A DNA stretch of 5,653 bases from an uncultured Eubacteriales bacterium (GCA_934500855.1 CAKSUH010000112.1:1-5653), one strand, 5' to 3'. Shown: positions 1-5,527, numbered from the stretch's first letter. Numbers and translations are program-made. Notes: generated by a model from the sequence alone, not told the origin.

Positions 1-35
1 TGATTGATTGTATCATCTGTTTCTTTTGTGGTTCT

Positions 36-118
36 GCCGCTCCGCTCAGGATGACAAAGAGGGCTGTTTGTTATGTGGGTTGTATAATTTTAGTCAGTTA
101 AAGTAACATTACAACGAA
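36..118 (-). repeat. Interspersed repeat, copy A (partial)
   Basis: The terminal box GCCGCTCCGCTCAGGATGAC lies at 36-55, followed at ~88-112 by a diverged form of the AT-rich linker seen in other copies (TATAATTTTAGTCAGTTAAA). The box is a perfect 21-bp inverted match to copy B's box at 152-172. The unit continues off the left edge or is degraded there. Confidence 0.7.
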
Positions 119-151
119 TGGGCTACATCTCACAAAGCGCCACACCCACTG

Positions 152-332
152 TGTCATCCTGAGCGGAGCGGCGCAACGGGCAAAAAGACAAACAACACAA
201 CCCCTGCCCGCCGCGGAGTCGAACCCCACAGGGGCGTCCGCAGGCGGGATCTCGGCAGTGCGTAAAAACATGATGTGTATGAAATAACCAAAGTAACCTT
301 AACAGCTTTCAGATTATATCCTGCCGTTCGGT
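152..332 (+). repeat. Interspersed repeat, copy B (full unit)
   Basis: A complete unit in order: box TGTCATCCTGAGCGGAGCGG (152-171), variable spacer, GC-rich core beginning CCGCGGAGTCGAACCCC (211-), GCAGGCGGGATCTCGGCA to 258, then an AT-rich linker holding GCTTTCAGATTATATC (305-320). The core holds a CCCC...GGGG hairpin. Positions 238-270 are identical, in reverse complement, to 5130-5162. Confidence 0.85.
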
Positions 333-341
333 TCTCCTCCA

Positions 342-455
342 TGTCATCCTGAGCGGAGCGGCAAGGCGGACGAAAAGACGAGCAATACAGCCCTGCCCGC
401 CGCGGAGTCGAACCCCGAAGGGGCGCCCGCAGGCGGGATCTCGGCAGTGCGCAAG
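342..455 (+). repeat. Interspersed repeat, copy C
   Basis: Same orientation as copy B, beginning exactly 190 bp after it, so B and C form a tandem pair. The box (342-362), spacer and GC core are present; the AT-rich linker is missing after ~455. The spacer at 371-394 is a 24-bp perfect reverse-complement match to 5195-5218 in copy F. Confidence 0.85.
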
Positions 456-520
456 GACGAGCACAGACAGGCAAAGCGTCTCTATCAAAGACCATTTTCT
501 ATCCCTTAGCAACAATCAGC

Positions 521-549
521 CTACTTTGTCATCTCTGAGAATCCCGGCA
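521..549 (-). repeat. Interspersed repeat, remnant D
   Basis: On the minus strand this reads GCCGGGATTCTCAGAGATGA followed by CAAAGTAG. It matches the variant box CTCAGAGATGACAAAGTAG at 5046-5064 in copy E. Only this short end is recognisable. Confidence 0.5.
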
Positions 550-640
550 CCCACATAACAATCAGCATCCGAAACAGTTTACTCCCACAAATCAAGCGCG
601 AAGCCGCACTGTTTGCCGCCACGCACCTCCCAATCCGCCC
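541..640. other. Intergenic stretch, nothing recognisable
   Basis: Apart from a weak AAACAG / CTGTTT pairing (571-576 with 609-614) I see no gene, RNA or repeat unit here. A minus-strand open frame crosses it, but its sequence follows the hairpins and lacks protein character. Confidence 0.5.
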
Positions 641-724
641 AAAAACTTCCCTGTGCGGCAACCGCCGCCCGAAAAGCGAAAAAAGTTTTTGCCCTCTCTG
701 CGGCGGTTGCCGTGCAGGGAAGTT
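641..724 (-). terminator. Long hairpin with T-run, candidate operon terminator
   Basis: Arms at 644-668 and 700-724 are complementary over 25 positions with two exceptions, around a 31-nt spacer. On the minus strand the last arm runs into TTTTT (641-645), as in an intrinsic terminator, ~100 nt past the stop of the last gene. Against this, the T-run is short and the loop long. The two exceptions are C.A mismatches in a minus-strand RNA but G.U wobbles in a plus-strand RNA, so the structure would be more complete in a plus transcript. Confidence 0.4.
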
Positions 725-742
725 CGGGGAGATGAGGGAGGT

Positions 743-789
743 TTGGAGGGGGAAGGGGACCCTCCGAAAGGGTCCCCTTCCCCCTCCAA
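743..789. repeat. Perfect 21-bp inverted repeat (strong hairpin)
   Basis: Arms 743-763 and 769-789 are perfectly complementary around the 5-nt spacer CCGAA. The arms are almost pure G/A on one side and C/T on the other (core GGAAGGGGACCCT). It begins 33 nt after the stop of the gldG-like gene. There is no T-run on the minus side (CCAAACCTCC follows), so it is not a classical terminator for the operon; it may protect the 3' end of the message or slow the polymerase. The plus side is followed by a modest pyrimidine stretch (GGTCTTCTTTCT). Confidence 0.8.
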
Positions 790-813
790 GGTCTTCTTTC
801 TCCCCCTCCAAGG
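780..813. repeat. Short direct repeat CCCCCTCCAAGG
   Basis: The 12-mer occurs at 780-791 and again at 802-813, 22 nt apart. The first copy overlaps the right arm of the neighbouring hairpin. It probably reflects duplication of hairpin sequence. Confidence 0.6.
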
Positions 814-821
814 CCTTTCCC

Positions 822-2243
822 TTACCCCTTCTTCCGAACATACCTCCGCACAAGCGCAACGGCGAGAAGCGAGAGCGGAATGAGAACCGCGAAAATGACA
901 ATCCAGATGACGAAAACCGTTACGGAAACATTCAGGAGCGAGGAGGGGAGCACGCGTGTTTCCCCGATGGGAAAGCGCATTTCATCGTCCGCGAGCCACG
1001 AAAGGACCGCCGCCGTGTAGGTGCTTTCCGCGTTACTTGAAAGGTAGTCGAGATTGGAGGTCGGGAGCATCCCGAGCCACGCAATGCGGGAGGAATCCGA
1101 GGACCGAACCGCCGTTGCCGCAACCGTGAAGGTCCCCTCCGTGACCGTTTGCTTTTTGTCGTCCGACTGCTCCACGCTCTGACCCGATGTCGAGGTCTTG
1201 AGCAAAGCCGCCGTTTTCACACCGTCAACCGAAGAGAGCAGAATTTCGTGCGCGTTGCTGACCAGTACGCCCCCTCCGACCGTTTCGTTGATTGCGTGAT
1301 CCGCGCGTTGCGGAGAGAAGGTTGCGGCTATTGTCGAGCTTGTTCCGTAGCTCACCTTGTCGCCGACCAGATTCACCCGTTCGGTCTCCGCCGACAGCCC
1401 GTAGGCGGCAAGTACCGACGCCAGTTTCGGCAACTTCATCTGCGTATAGAGCGTTGTCAGAAGCAACCGCCCGCCGCGCGAGAGGAAGTCCGTCAGAGCC
1501 GATGTGCCGTCCGCGTCAAGGTCTGCCTTCGGCGTCAGCCACAGGAGCGAGCCGTCCGGAAGCGTCGAAAGATCGGTGACCGCCCGTGCCTCAAACCCGT
1601 GCATTTTCAGACGAAGCATCACATACCAGTCGGGAGCCTGCCCGACCTCGCCCGTCAGGACCCAGAGCGTCCGCAGGGTGCCGCCGACCAGATTCCGCAG
1701 GGTTGAGGTGATGACCTCCTCGCCGCAGAAAAGCGCCTGCATGGCAGTGGGACCGAAATAGTAGGTAAATGCCTGATAGGTTTCGCCGGAGGACGGAAGC
1801 GAGGCGATTTCCGCTGTAATCTGCGCGTATTGGGACATGGAAAGATAGCCGAATTCGGGGGAGTAGGTTGTGCTCGAATAGCAGAACAGGTCCGAAACGG
1901 CGACCGTGCGGGCCTCCTCGCCACAGGCTATGCGAACAGTCTGGTCAAGGTCCGCAGACGGCGGCGCCGCAACCGATACCGTAACGCGCGCGGCGCGATA
2001 AAGCAAGAGGAATGCGCGAATGTCTGGGTCGGGATCGGCGGCATAATAGGTAATCTCCGCATCGCGGTCAATCGCGTTCAGCAGACTGCGGGAGGTGTTC
2101 GTGAGCGTGTAAATGCCGTTGCCCGAAACATCGGGATGCGCCGCGCGGTAAGGCAGGAACGCCGCCGCGAAATTGACCGCAAGGACCGCCGCCAGTGCGA
2201 CAAGCAGAAGGATCCGTTTTTTTCGCAAAGCAGAATTACGCAT
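822..2243 (-). CDS. GldG-like membrane-anchored ABC-system auxiliary protein
   Basis: The 473-residue product has an N-terminal membrane anchor (RKKR at 7-10, hydrophobic 11-30), a large, probably extracytoplasmic middle, a second hydrophobic segment at ~441-465, and a basic tail (RRYVRKKG). This two-anchor layout and the motifs are those of the GldG / ABC-type uncharacterised transport family. GNGIYTLTNTSRSLLNAID after the first anchor matches the family's YTLS..T...L..L start. EVITSTLRNLVGG precedes a WVLTGEVGQ segment like the family's LTGHGE. LLWLTPKADLDADGTSALTDFLSRGGRLLL resembles its P..D....E...L..YL..GG.L region (first part LLWLTPKADLDAD, second part FLSRGGRLLL). The ATG at 2241-2243 is chosen because AAAGGAGGT (2251-2259) lies 7 nt upstream; a GTG at 2250-2252 falls inside that site. 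It overlaps the permease stop by 8 nt. The role in the complex is not known; GldG is best known from gliding Bacteroidota, but this family is wider. No DUF4340-type gene follows. Confidence 0.85.
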   Translation of the reverse strand: MRNSALRKKRILLLVALAAVLAVNFAAAFLPYRAAHPDVSGNGIYTLTNTSRSLLNAIDRDAEITYYAADPDPDIRAFLLLYRAARVTVSVAAPPSADLDQTVRIACGEEARTVAVSDLFCYSSTTYSPEFGYLSMSQYAQITAEIASLPSSGETYQAFTYYFGPTAMQALFCGEEVITSTLRNLVGGTLRTLWVLTGEVGQAPDWYVMLRLKMHGFEARAVTDLSTLPDGSLLWLTPKADLDADGTSALTDFLSRGGRLLLTTLYTQMKLPKLASVLAAYGLSAETERVNLVGDKVSYGTSSTIAATFSPQRADHAINETVGGGVLVSNAHEILLSSVDGVKTAALLKTSTSGQSVEQSDDKKQTVTEGTFTVAATAVRSSDSSRIAWLGMLPTSNLDYLSSNAESTYTAAVLSWLADDEMRFPIGETRVLPSSLLNVSVTVFVIWIVIFAVLIPLSLLAVALVRRYVRKKG

Positions 2244-3129
2244 GAGCCGCACCTCCTTTTTTACGCTGCGGGTCGGGCAGGATCGCCGTCAGCGTCAGGC
2301 AGACTGCGGGAACCGACAGCAGGAAGAGAATCCCCGGCAGATCGATATGCCCGTCGCGGAAGCCGTCCAGACGGCTGAATATCGAAAGGCAGTCCAGAAG
2401 CGCGGGCAGGACCGCCGTGTAGAAGCGCTTCGCAACGAAGAACAGGAGAACCGAAGCGGCGCAGACCGGCAGGAAAATCGCGATTCCGCGCAGAGGTGCT
2501 TTGCCCGCCCGCACATCGCGCAGGACCGAAGGCAGAGCCGCCGCCGCGCCGAGCAGGGAAAGAACGGGAATGCCGACCTGCGGGATTGCCGAGATCAGCG
2601 CCGCAAGCAGCGGGAGAAAGTACAGCGCCGCGCAGGCAAGCGCCCCGAACAGCACCGCAAGCGGGCGCCGATTCGTGCGCGAGGCGATCAGGAAGGACAG
2701 CGAGAGCGCCGCCGCCGCAATGAGAAACCAGCCGAGCAGAGCGGCATATGCCGAACCGTAGGAAACCGTTCCCCAAATGCCGATGAGAAGCGGGAAAATT
2801 GCAAAGTAGACCGCCGCAATGCCGAAAATCGAGAGGGCGGCGAAGTACTTGCCGCAGACAATCGCGCCGCGCGAGAGCGGCAGGGAACGGAGCCACGCCG
2901 TATTTTTCTTGGCGCGGTCATAGGTCACTGCGTGCGAAGCAAGCAGGGGACACAGCAGGACCAACGCGTCGCAAAGGATCGGAAACATCCGCGTTGCGTC
3001 CGAGGACAGAGACAGAAAATTGTTGACTGCGGTCAGAACGCCCGCGCCGAGGGCCAAAGAAATCAGGACCACCCAGCCTGTCGGTCCCGAAAACAGCCCG
3101 CGGAATTCACGCCGAAAAATGCTGTTCAC
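2236..3129 (-). CDS. ABC-2 type transporter permease, GldF-like
   Basis: A 297-residue, strongly hydrophobic integral membrane protein, read here as the membrane subunit paired with the adjoining ABC homologue. The N-terminal FRREFRGLFSGPTGWVVL (5-22) is the recognisable GldF/ABC-2 start. Likely membrane segments by eye are ~19-35, 49-67, 97-120, 128-150, 156-180, 185-200, 214-233 and 263-284. The family's cytoplasmic loop is present as TYDRAKKNTAWLRSLPLSRGAIVCGKYFAAL (split here: TYDRAKKNTAWL 69-80, then RSLPLSRGAIVCGKYFAAL 81-99), but the usual EERR-GT core is reduced. The C-terminal FSRLDGFRDGHIDLPGILF pattern also fits GldF. The GTG at 3127-3129 is preferred: it overlaps the upstream TGA as GTGA, with GGAGG (3140-3144) 10 nt before it; an upstream GTG at 3163-3165 has no such support. 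Its TAA overlaps the next gene by 8 nt. Substrate is unknown. Confidence 0.88.
   Translation of the reverse strand: MNSIFRREFRGLFSGPTGWVVLISLALGAGVLTAVNNFLSLSSDATRMFPILCDALVLLCPLLASHAVTYDRAKKNTAWLRSLPLSRGAIVCGKYFAALSIFGIAAVYFAIFPLLIGIWGTVSYGSAYAALLGWFLIAAAALSLSFLIASRTNRRPLAVLFGALACAALYFLPLLAALISAIPQVGIPVLSLLGAAAALPSVLRDVRAGKAPLRGIAIFLPVCAASVLLFFVAKRFYTAVLPALLDCLSIFSRLDGFRDGHIDLPGILFLLSVPAVCLTLTAILPDPQRKKGGAAHA
2251..2259 (-). promoter_or_regulatory. Ribosome binding site that fixes the gldG-like start
   Basis: AAAGGAGGT on the minus strand, 7 nt before the ATG at 2243. It sits inside the 3' end of the permease gene. It rules out the longer GTG start, which overlaps it. Confidence 0.85.
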
Positions 3130-3860
3130 TGTTGGTTCGCCTCCTCTCCTGTCGTTCTGTTGCACTGTTGCAGAAAGCGCGCCCGCGCAGGGGTCGGCGT
3201 ACCGTCCGCCAATTCCTCTTTTTCCATGGGACCGGAGATTCCGTCTCCGTCGCAGAACAGAAAGCGGTTGCAGAGCGCCTCGGCTTCGGCGGCACTGTCA
3301 GTTGCAAGGAACACCGTTTTGCCGCTCTCGGCAAGCGCGGAAATATCCTCCAGCAAAGCCTGCGCCCCGTCGGGCGGAAGTCCCTTTGTCGGGCGGTCAA
3401 GAAAGAGCATCTCGGGATTGCCGATCAGCGCCTGCGCCAGACCCGCACGGCGGAAGGACTCGGGGGTAAGAGAATTGAGCCGACGGTTGCGCAGACCGTC
3501 GATTCCCAGCCCGTCCAGAATCGCGTGGATGTCGCGTGCGCCTCTGTTGCTGTCCTCGCCGCGCAGTCCCGCAACAAAGCGCATCAGGTCCCAGACCGTC
3601 ATCGTGTCGTAATATGCGGTCTCCGAAGAGCAGAAACCGAGACAAAGCCCGGCTTTTTCCGGCTCGACCGCCGTGTCAAAGCCGCCGATGCGTACCGTGC
3701 CGCCCGCAGGAAGCTCTGCTCCCGCCAGCGCGCACAGCAGAGCGCTCGCCATTCCGTCGCCCGCGTCGTAAATGCCGTAGACCCTGCCGTTGACCAACCG
3801 CAGGTCCGCCGCGGGTCGGTCCTCATACCCGACCAATCGGAGCTGTACCGTTTCAATCAT
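3126..3860 (-). CDS. Degenerate ABC-transporter ATPase homologue (GldA-like pseudo-ATPase)
   Basis: This 244-residue protein aligns along its length with ABC ATP-binding subunits of the GldA/NatA type but lacks the catalytic residues. In the Walker A region the sequence is YDAGDGMASALL (31-42); there is no lysine anywhere in residues 1-68. The Q-loop region reads LGFCSSETAYYDTMTV (74-89) without the expected Gln/Glu. The signature is LTPES (131-135) instead of LSGGQ. Walker B is MLFLDRP (151-157), with Arg156 for the catalytic Glu. The D-loop is GLPP (160-163) instead of GLDP, and the switch His is Asp188 in FLATDSAAEAEALC. Fold-determining stretches such as GLAQALIGNPEMLFLD are well kept, so this is not a randomly decaying frame. 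The ATG at 3858-3860 is chosen over an upstream TTG because AAGGAGG (3869-3875) lies 8 nt before it. It overlaps rsmA by 8 nt and the permease by 4 nt. Family membership is clear; loss of ATP hydrolysis is inferred. Confidence 0.9.
   Translation of the reverse strand: MIETVQLRLVGYEDRPAADLRLVNGRVYGIYDAGDGMASALLCALAGAELPAGGTVRIGGFDTAVEPEKAGLCLGFCSSETAYYDTMTVWDLMRFVAGLRGEDSNRGARDIHAILDGLGIDGLRNRRLNSLTPESFRRAGLAQALIGNPEMLFLDRPTKGLPPDGAQALLEDISALAESGKTVFLATDSAAEAEALCNRFLFCDGDGISGPMEKEELADGTPTPARARFLQQCNRTTGEEANQQ
3140..3144 (-). promoter_or_regulatory. Ribosome binding site for the permease GTG start
   Basis: GGAGG on the minus strand, within the purine run AGGAGAGGAGG, 10 nt before the GTG at 3129. 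The spacing is a little long, but the 4-nt stop/start overlap GTGA suggests termination-reinitiation as well. Confidence 0.6.
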
Positions 3861-4743
3861 GCCCGTTTCCTCCTTCGTTTGCCGCAAGTTCTGCGCCGAT
3901 GCGGTCAGACAGCGCGGTGAAATCCGCTACCGAAAGCCGCTCGCCGCGAATGTCCGCCGCAAGTCCCATGTCCGCAAGGATTGCCGCGACGCGCTCTTTC
4001 CCGAGCGTGGGGAATCCCGTTGCCAGTGCGTTTGCCAGCGTTTTCCGCCGCTGTCCGAATGCCGCTTTGATTGTGCGGAAAAGGAGCGCCTCGTCCTGCG
4101 GCTTGCAGGGCTTTTCCTGCCGGAGCGAGATCCGGATCACCTTGGAGTTGACCTTCGGCGCGGGGACAAAGCGGTCTGCGGGGACAAACAGGATCTCCTC
4201 CGCGCGGGCGTAGTAATTCAGCACCGCCGTGATTGCGCCGTAAGCCTTTTCGCCCGCTTCGGCGCAGAGGCGGTCCGCAACCTCCGCCTGTATCATGACC
4301 GTGATGCCGTCAAAAGGCAATCGGCTTTCCAACAGCTTCATCAGGATCGGCGTGGTAATGTAGTACGGCAGATTGGCGCAGACCGCAACGGGTCCTGCCG
4401 CAAACGCGTCGGCAAGCAGAGCCGAGAGATCCGCCTGCATCACATCCTCGTTTACCACGGTCACATTCGGACAGTCCTCCAGCGTGTAACGCAGGACGGG
4501 AATCAGACTGCGGTCGATTTCAAGCGCAATTACCTGTTTGTACCGCGCCGCAAGCGACCGTGTAAGCGTTCCGATGCCGGGACCGATTTCCAGCACGGTG
4601 CAGTCACCCGACGGATAGCAGGCGTCGGCGATTGCGTCGATGACCTCGGGGTCGGTCAGAAAATTTTGCCCGAACTCCTTGCGGAAGGACAGACCAAACA
4701 TGGTCATAATCTGCCGCACGGTCCGCGGATCCCATAAATTCAT
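3853..4743 (-). CDS. rsmA: 16S rRNA (adenine1518-N6/adenine1519-N6)-dimethyltransferase
   Basis: RsmA/KsgA dimethylates two adjacent adenines in the terminal helix-45 loop of 16S rRNA, using S-adenosylmethionine, late in 30S assembly in the cytoplasm. The 296-residue product has the family motifs in order: KEFGQNFLTD at 22-31, the SAM-binding glycine loop VLEIGPGIGTLT at 50-61, the acidic ALEID at 73-77, NEDVMQ at 98-103, the catalytic NLPY at 124-127, MIQAEVADRL at 150-159, and a C-terminal AFGQRRKTL segment typical of the family. Length is normal for a Firmicutes RsmA, and the N-terminus (MNLWDPRTVRQIM) matches the usual Firmicutes extension, supporting this ATG. A modest Shine-Dalgarno GAAAGGA (4753-4759) sits 9 nt upstream. 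It is the first gene of the operon, and its TGA overlaps the next ATG by 8 nt. One small oddity is QAEV where QKEV is more usual. The identification is secure. Confidence 0.97.
   Translation of the reverse strand: MNLWDPRTVRQIMTMFGLSFRKEFGQNFLTDPEVIDAIADACYPSGDCTVLEIGPGIGTLTRSLAARYKQVIALEIDRSLIPVLRYTLEDCPNVTVVNEDVMQADLSALLADAFAAGPVAVCANLPYYITTPILMKLLESRLPFDGITVMIQAEVADRLCAEAGEKAYGAITAVLNYYARAEEILFVPADRFVPAPKVNSKVIRISLRQEKPCKPQDEALLFRTIKAAFGQRRKTLANALATGFPTLGKERVAAILADMGLAADIRGERLSVADFTALSDRIGAELAANEGGNGHD
3869..3875 (-). promoter_or_regulatory. Ribosome binding site that fixes the ABC homologue start
   Basis: AAGGAGG on the minus strand, 8 nt before the ATG at 3860, lying within the last codons of rsmA. 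It argues that the degenerate ABC gene is actively translated. Confidence 0.85.
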
Positions 4744-4777
4744 GCCAAAAATTCCTTTCGTTTTGCATTTCCTTTAT

Positions 4778-4806
4778 ATTTTATCACAACCTGCGACGAA
4801 AAGCAA
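4778..4806 (-). promoter_or_regulatory. Probable sigma-A promoter of the rsmA operon
   Basis: On the minus strand there is TTGCTT (4801-4806), a 17-nt spacer, and TAAAAT (4778-4783). A TGA directly before the -10 gives an extended -10 (TGn). The predicted start near 4771 leaves a leader of about 28 nt that contains the GAAAGGA ribosome binding site. No operator-like palindrome or attenuator is evident in this short leader. Spacing is ideal and the position is right; the -35 is only a partial match. Confidence 0.65.
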
Positions 4807-4815
4807 GTTTTTTTC

Positions 4816-4844
4816 TTGACAATTTCCCGAAAATACAGTATAAT
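4816..4844 (+). promoter_or_regulatory. Exact-consensus sigma-A promoter firing away from the operon
   Basis: The plus strand has TTGACA (4816-4821), 17 nt, then TATAAT (4839-4844), a perfect match to the sigma-A/sigma-70 consensus with optimal spacing. Its -35 is 9 bp from the -35 of the operon promoter, so the two face apart. Transcription would start near 4851 and run into the repeat cluster. The only reading frame after it (ATG at 4864, 66 codons, ending 5064) lies mostly in repeat sequence and is not convincing. The product may be a non-coding RNA or a lost gene's leader. Chance occurrence in this AT-rich gap is possible but unlikely for a perfect match. Confidence 0.65.
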
Positions 4845-4897
4845 AAAAAAGGACACAAAAAGGATGCGGAAAAGGATACGAAAAATCAGCCGCAGGC

Positions 4898-5065
4898 GGT
4901 TGCTCGGAGATGACACAGTAGGTAGTCGAGTGGCAGGATATAATCTGAAAGCTGTTAAAGTTACTTTGGTTATTTCTTCACATCCTGTTTTTACGCACTG
5001 CCGAGATCCCGCCTGCGGGGTTCGACTGAACGCCGCAGGCGTTTGCTCAGAGATGACAAAGTAGG
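4898..5065 (-). repeat. Interspersed repeat, copy E (internally deleted)
   Basis: It contains the linker GGATATAATCTGAAAGCTG (from 4936), the TTTTTACGCACTGCCGAG block and GATCCCGCCTGCGG. It then lacks the middle of the core and ends in a variant box CTCAGAGATGACA. GCCTGCGG (5011-5018) and CCGCAGGC (5033-5040) form an 8-bp hairpin in place of the missing segment. Its GATCCCG block is 144 bp from that of copy F, against the normal 190-bp period. Confidence 0.8.
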
Positions 5066-5253
5066 TAACCGAACGGTAGGATTATGACCCGAAGTTGTTA
5101 AAATTACTTTAGGTATTTCACACACATTCTGTTTTTACGCACTGCCGAGATCCCGCCTGCGGGCGCCCCTCCGGGGTTCGACTGCGCGGCGGGTAGGGCT
5201 GTATTGCTCGTCTTTTCGCCCGTTGCGCCGCTCCGCTCAGGATGACACAGAGA
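5066..5253 (-). repeat. Interspersed repeat, copy F (full unit)
   Basis: A full unit, inverted relative to copies B and C: diverged linker (GGTAGGATTATGACCCGAAG), the TTTTTACGCACTGCCGAG block, GC core with CCCC-TCCG-GGG hairpin, spacer, and box at 5227-5253. It shares 33 bp with copy B and 24 bp plus 33 bp with copy C as perfect inverted matches. Its last 27 bp pair perfectly with copy G. Confidence 0.85.
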
Positions 5254-5368
5254 ACAGCCGAATGGTAAGATATAATCTAACCGCAGTTAAAGCTAATTTA
5301 TAATGCTTTATTTACCCATGCACAGTTACTTTGCTCACAAAAGCTACATATCCCACTAAATAACCAAC

Positions 5369-5486
5369 TCTCTGTGTCATCCTGAGCGGAGCGGCACAGA
5401 TATCGAAAAGCAAGCGATAAAATCAAAAATCGCCGCGGAGTCGAACCCCGCAGGGGCGCCCGCAGGCGGGATCTCGGCACCATGTA
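5369..5486 (+). repeat. Interspersed repeat, copy G
   Basis: Box (5375-5395), a spacer unlike the other copies, and a well-kept GC core CCGCGGAGTCGAACCCCGCA onward through GATCTCGGCA to ~5480. It faces copy F: 5227-5253 and 5369-5395 form a perfect 27-bp inverted repeat around 115 nt. A linker-like stretch with TATAAT (5271-5276) lies between them. Confidence 0.85.
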
Positions 5487-5527
5487 AAAAATCCTAATAG
5501 CAGTCAACAAGTAACATTAACCCGAAA

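Noticed and set aside
211..258. tRNA gene, suggested by the TTCGA loop in the repeat
   Set aside because: Only a T-arm-like element is present; no acceptor, D or anticodon arms could be placed.
152..455. CRISPR array
   Set aside because: Units are ~190 bp, diverged, in both orientations, and lack short regular repeats and unique spacers of similar length.
154..515. Minus-strand frames of 113 and 68 residues in the left repeats
   Set aside because: They are translations of repeat copies B and C; the same peptide (PRSRLR.PL.GSTPRR) appears from other repeat copies.
521..901. 126-residue minus-strand frame after the operon
   Set aside because: It starts inside the gldG-like gene in another frame, runs through both hairpins and ends in a repeat remnant; composition is not protein-like.
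2173..3612. 479-residue open frame on the plus strand
   Set aside because: It lies antisense to the permease and ABC genes, is dominated by Arg/Gln/Glu in low-complexity style, has no ribosome binding site, and is a by-product of GC-rich codon use on the other strand.
3126..3860. Calling the ABC gene a pseudogene
   Set aside because: There is no stop or frameshift, the ribosome binding site is strong, overlaps with neighbours are intact, and non-catalytic fold residues are preserved. A translated, catalytically altered protein is more likely.
3790..4737. Plus-strand open frames of 315 and 262 residues opposite rsmA and the ABC gene
   Set aside because: They are antisense to clearly identified genes, with no recognisable domain, hydrophobic pattern or ribosome binding site.
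4864..5064. 66-codon frame after the consensus promoter as a real gene
   Set aside because: Only the first ~15 codons are outside repeat sequence and the ribosome binding site is poor. Kept as a question under findings, not called.
5298..5510. 70-residue minus-strand frame at the right
   Set aside because: It is largely the translation of repeat copy G.
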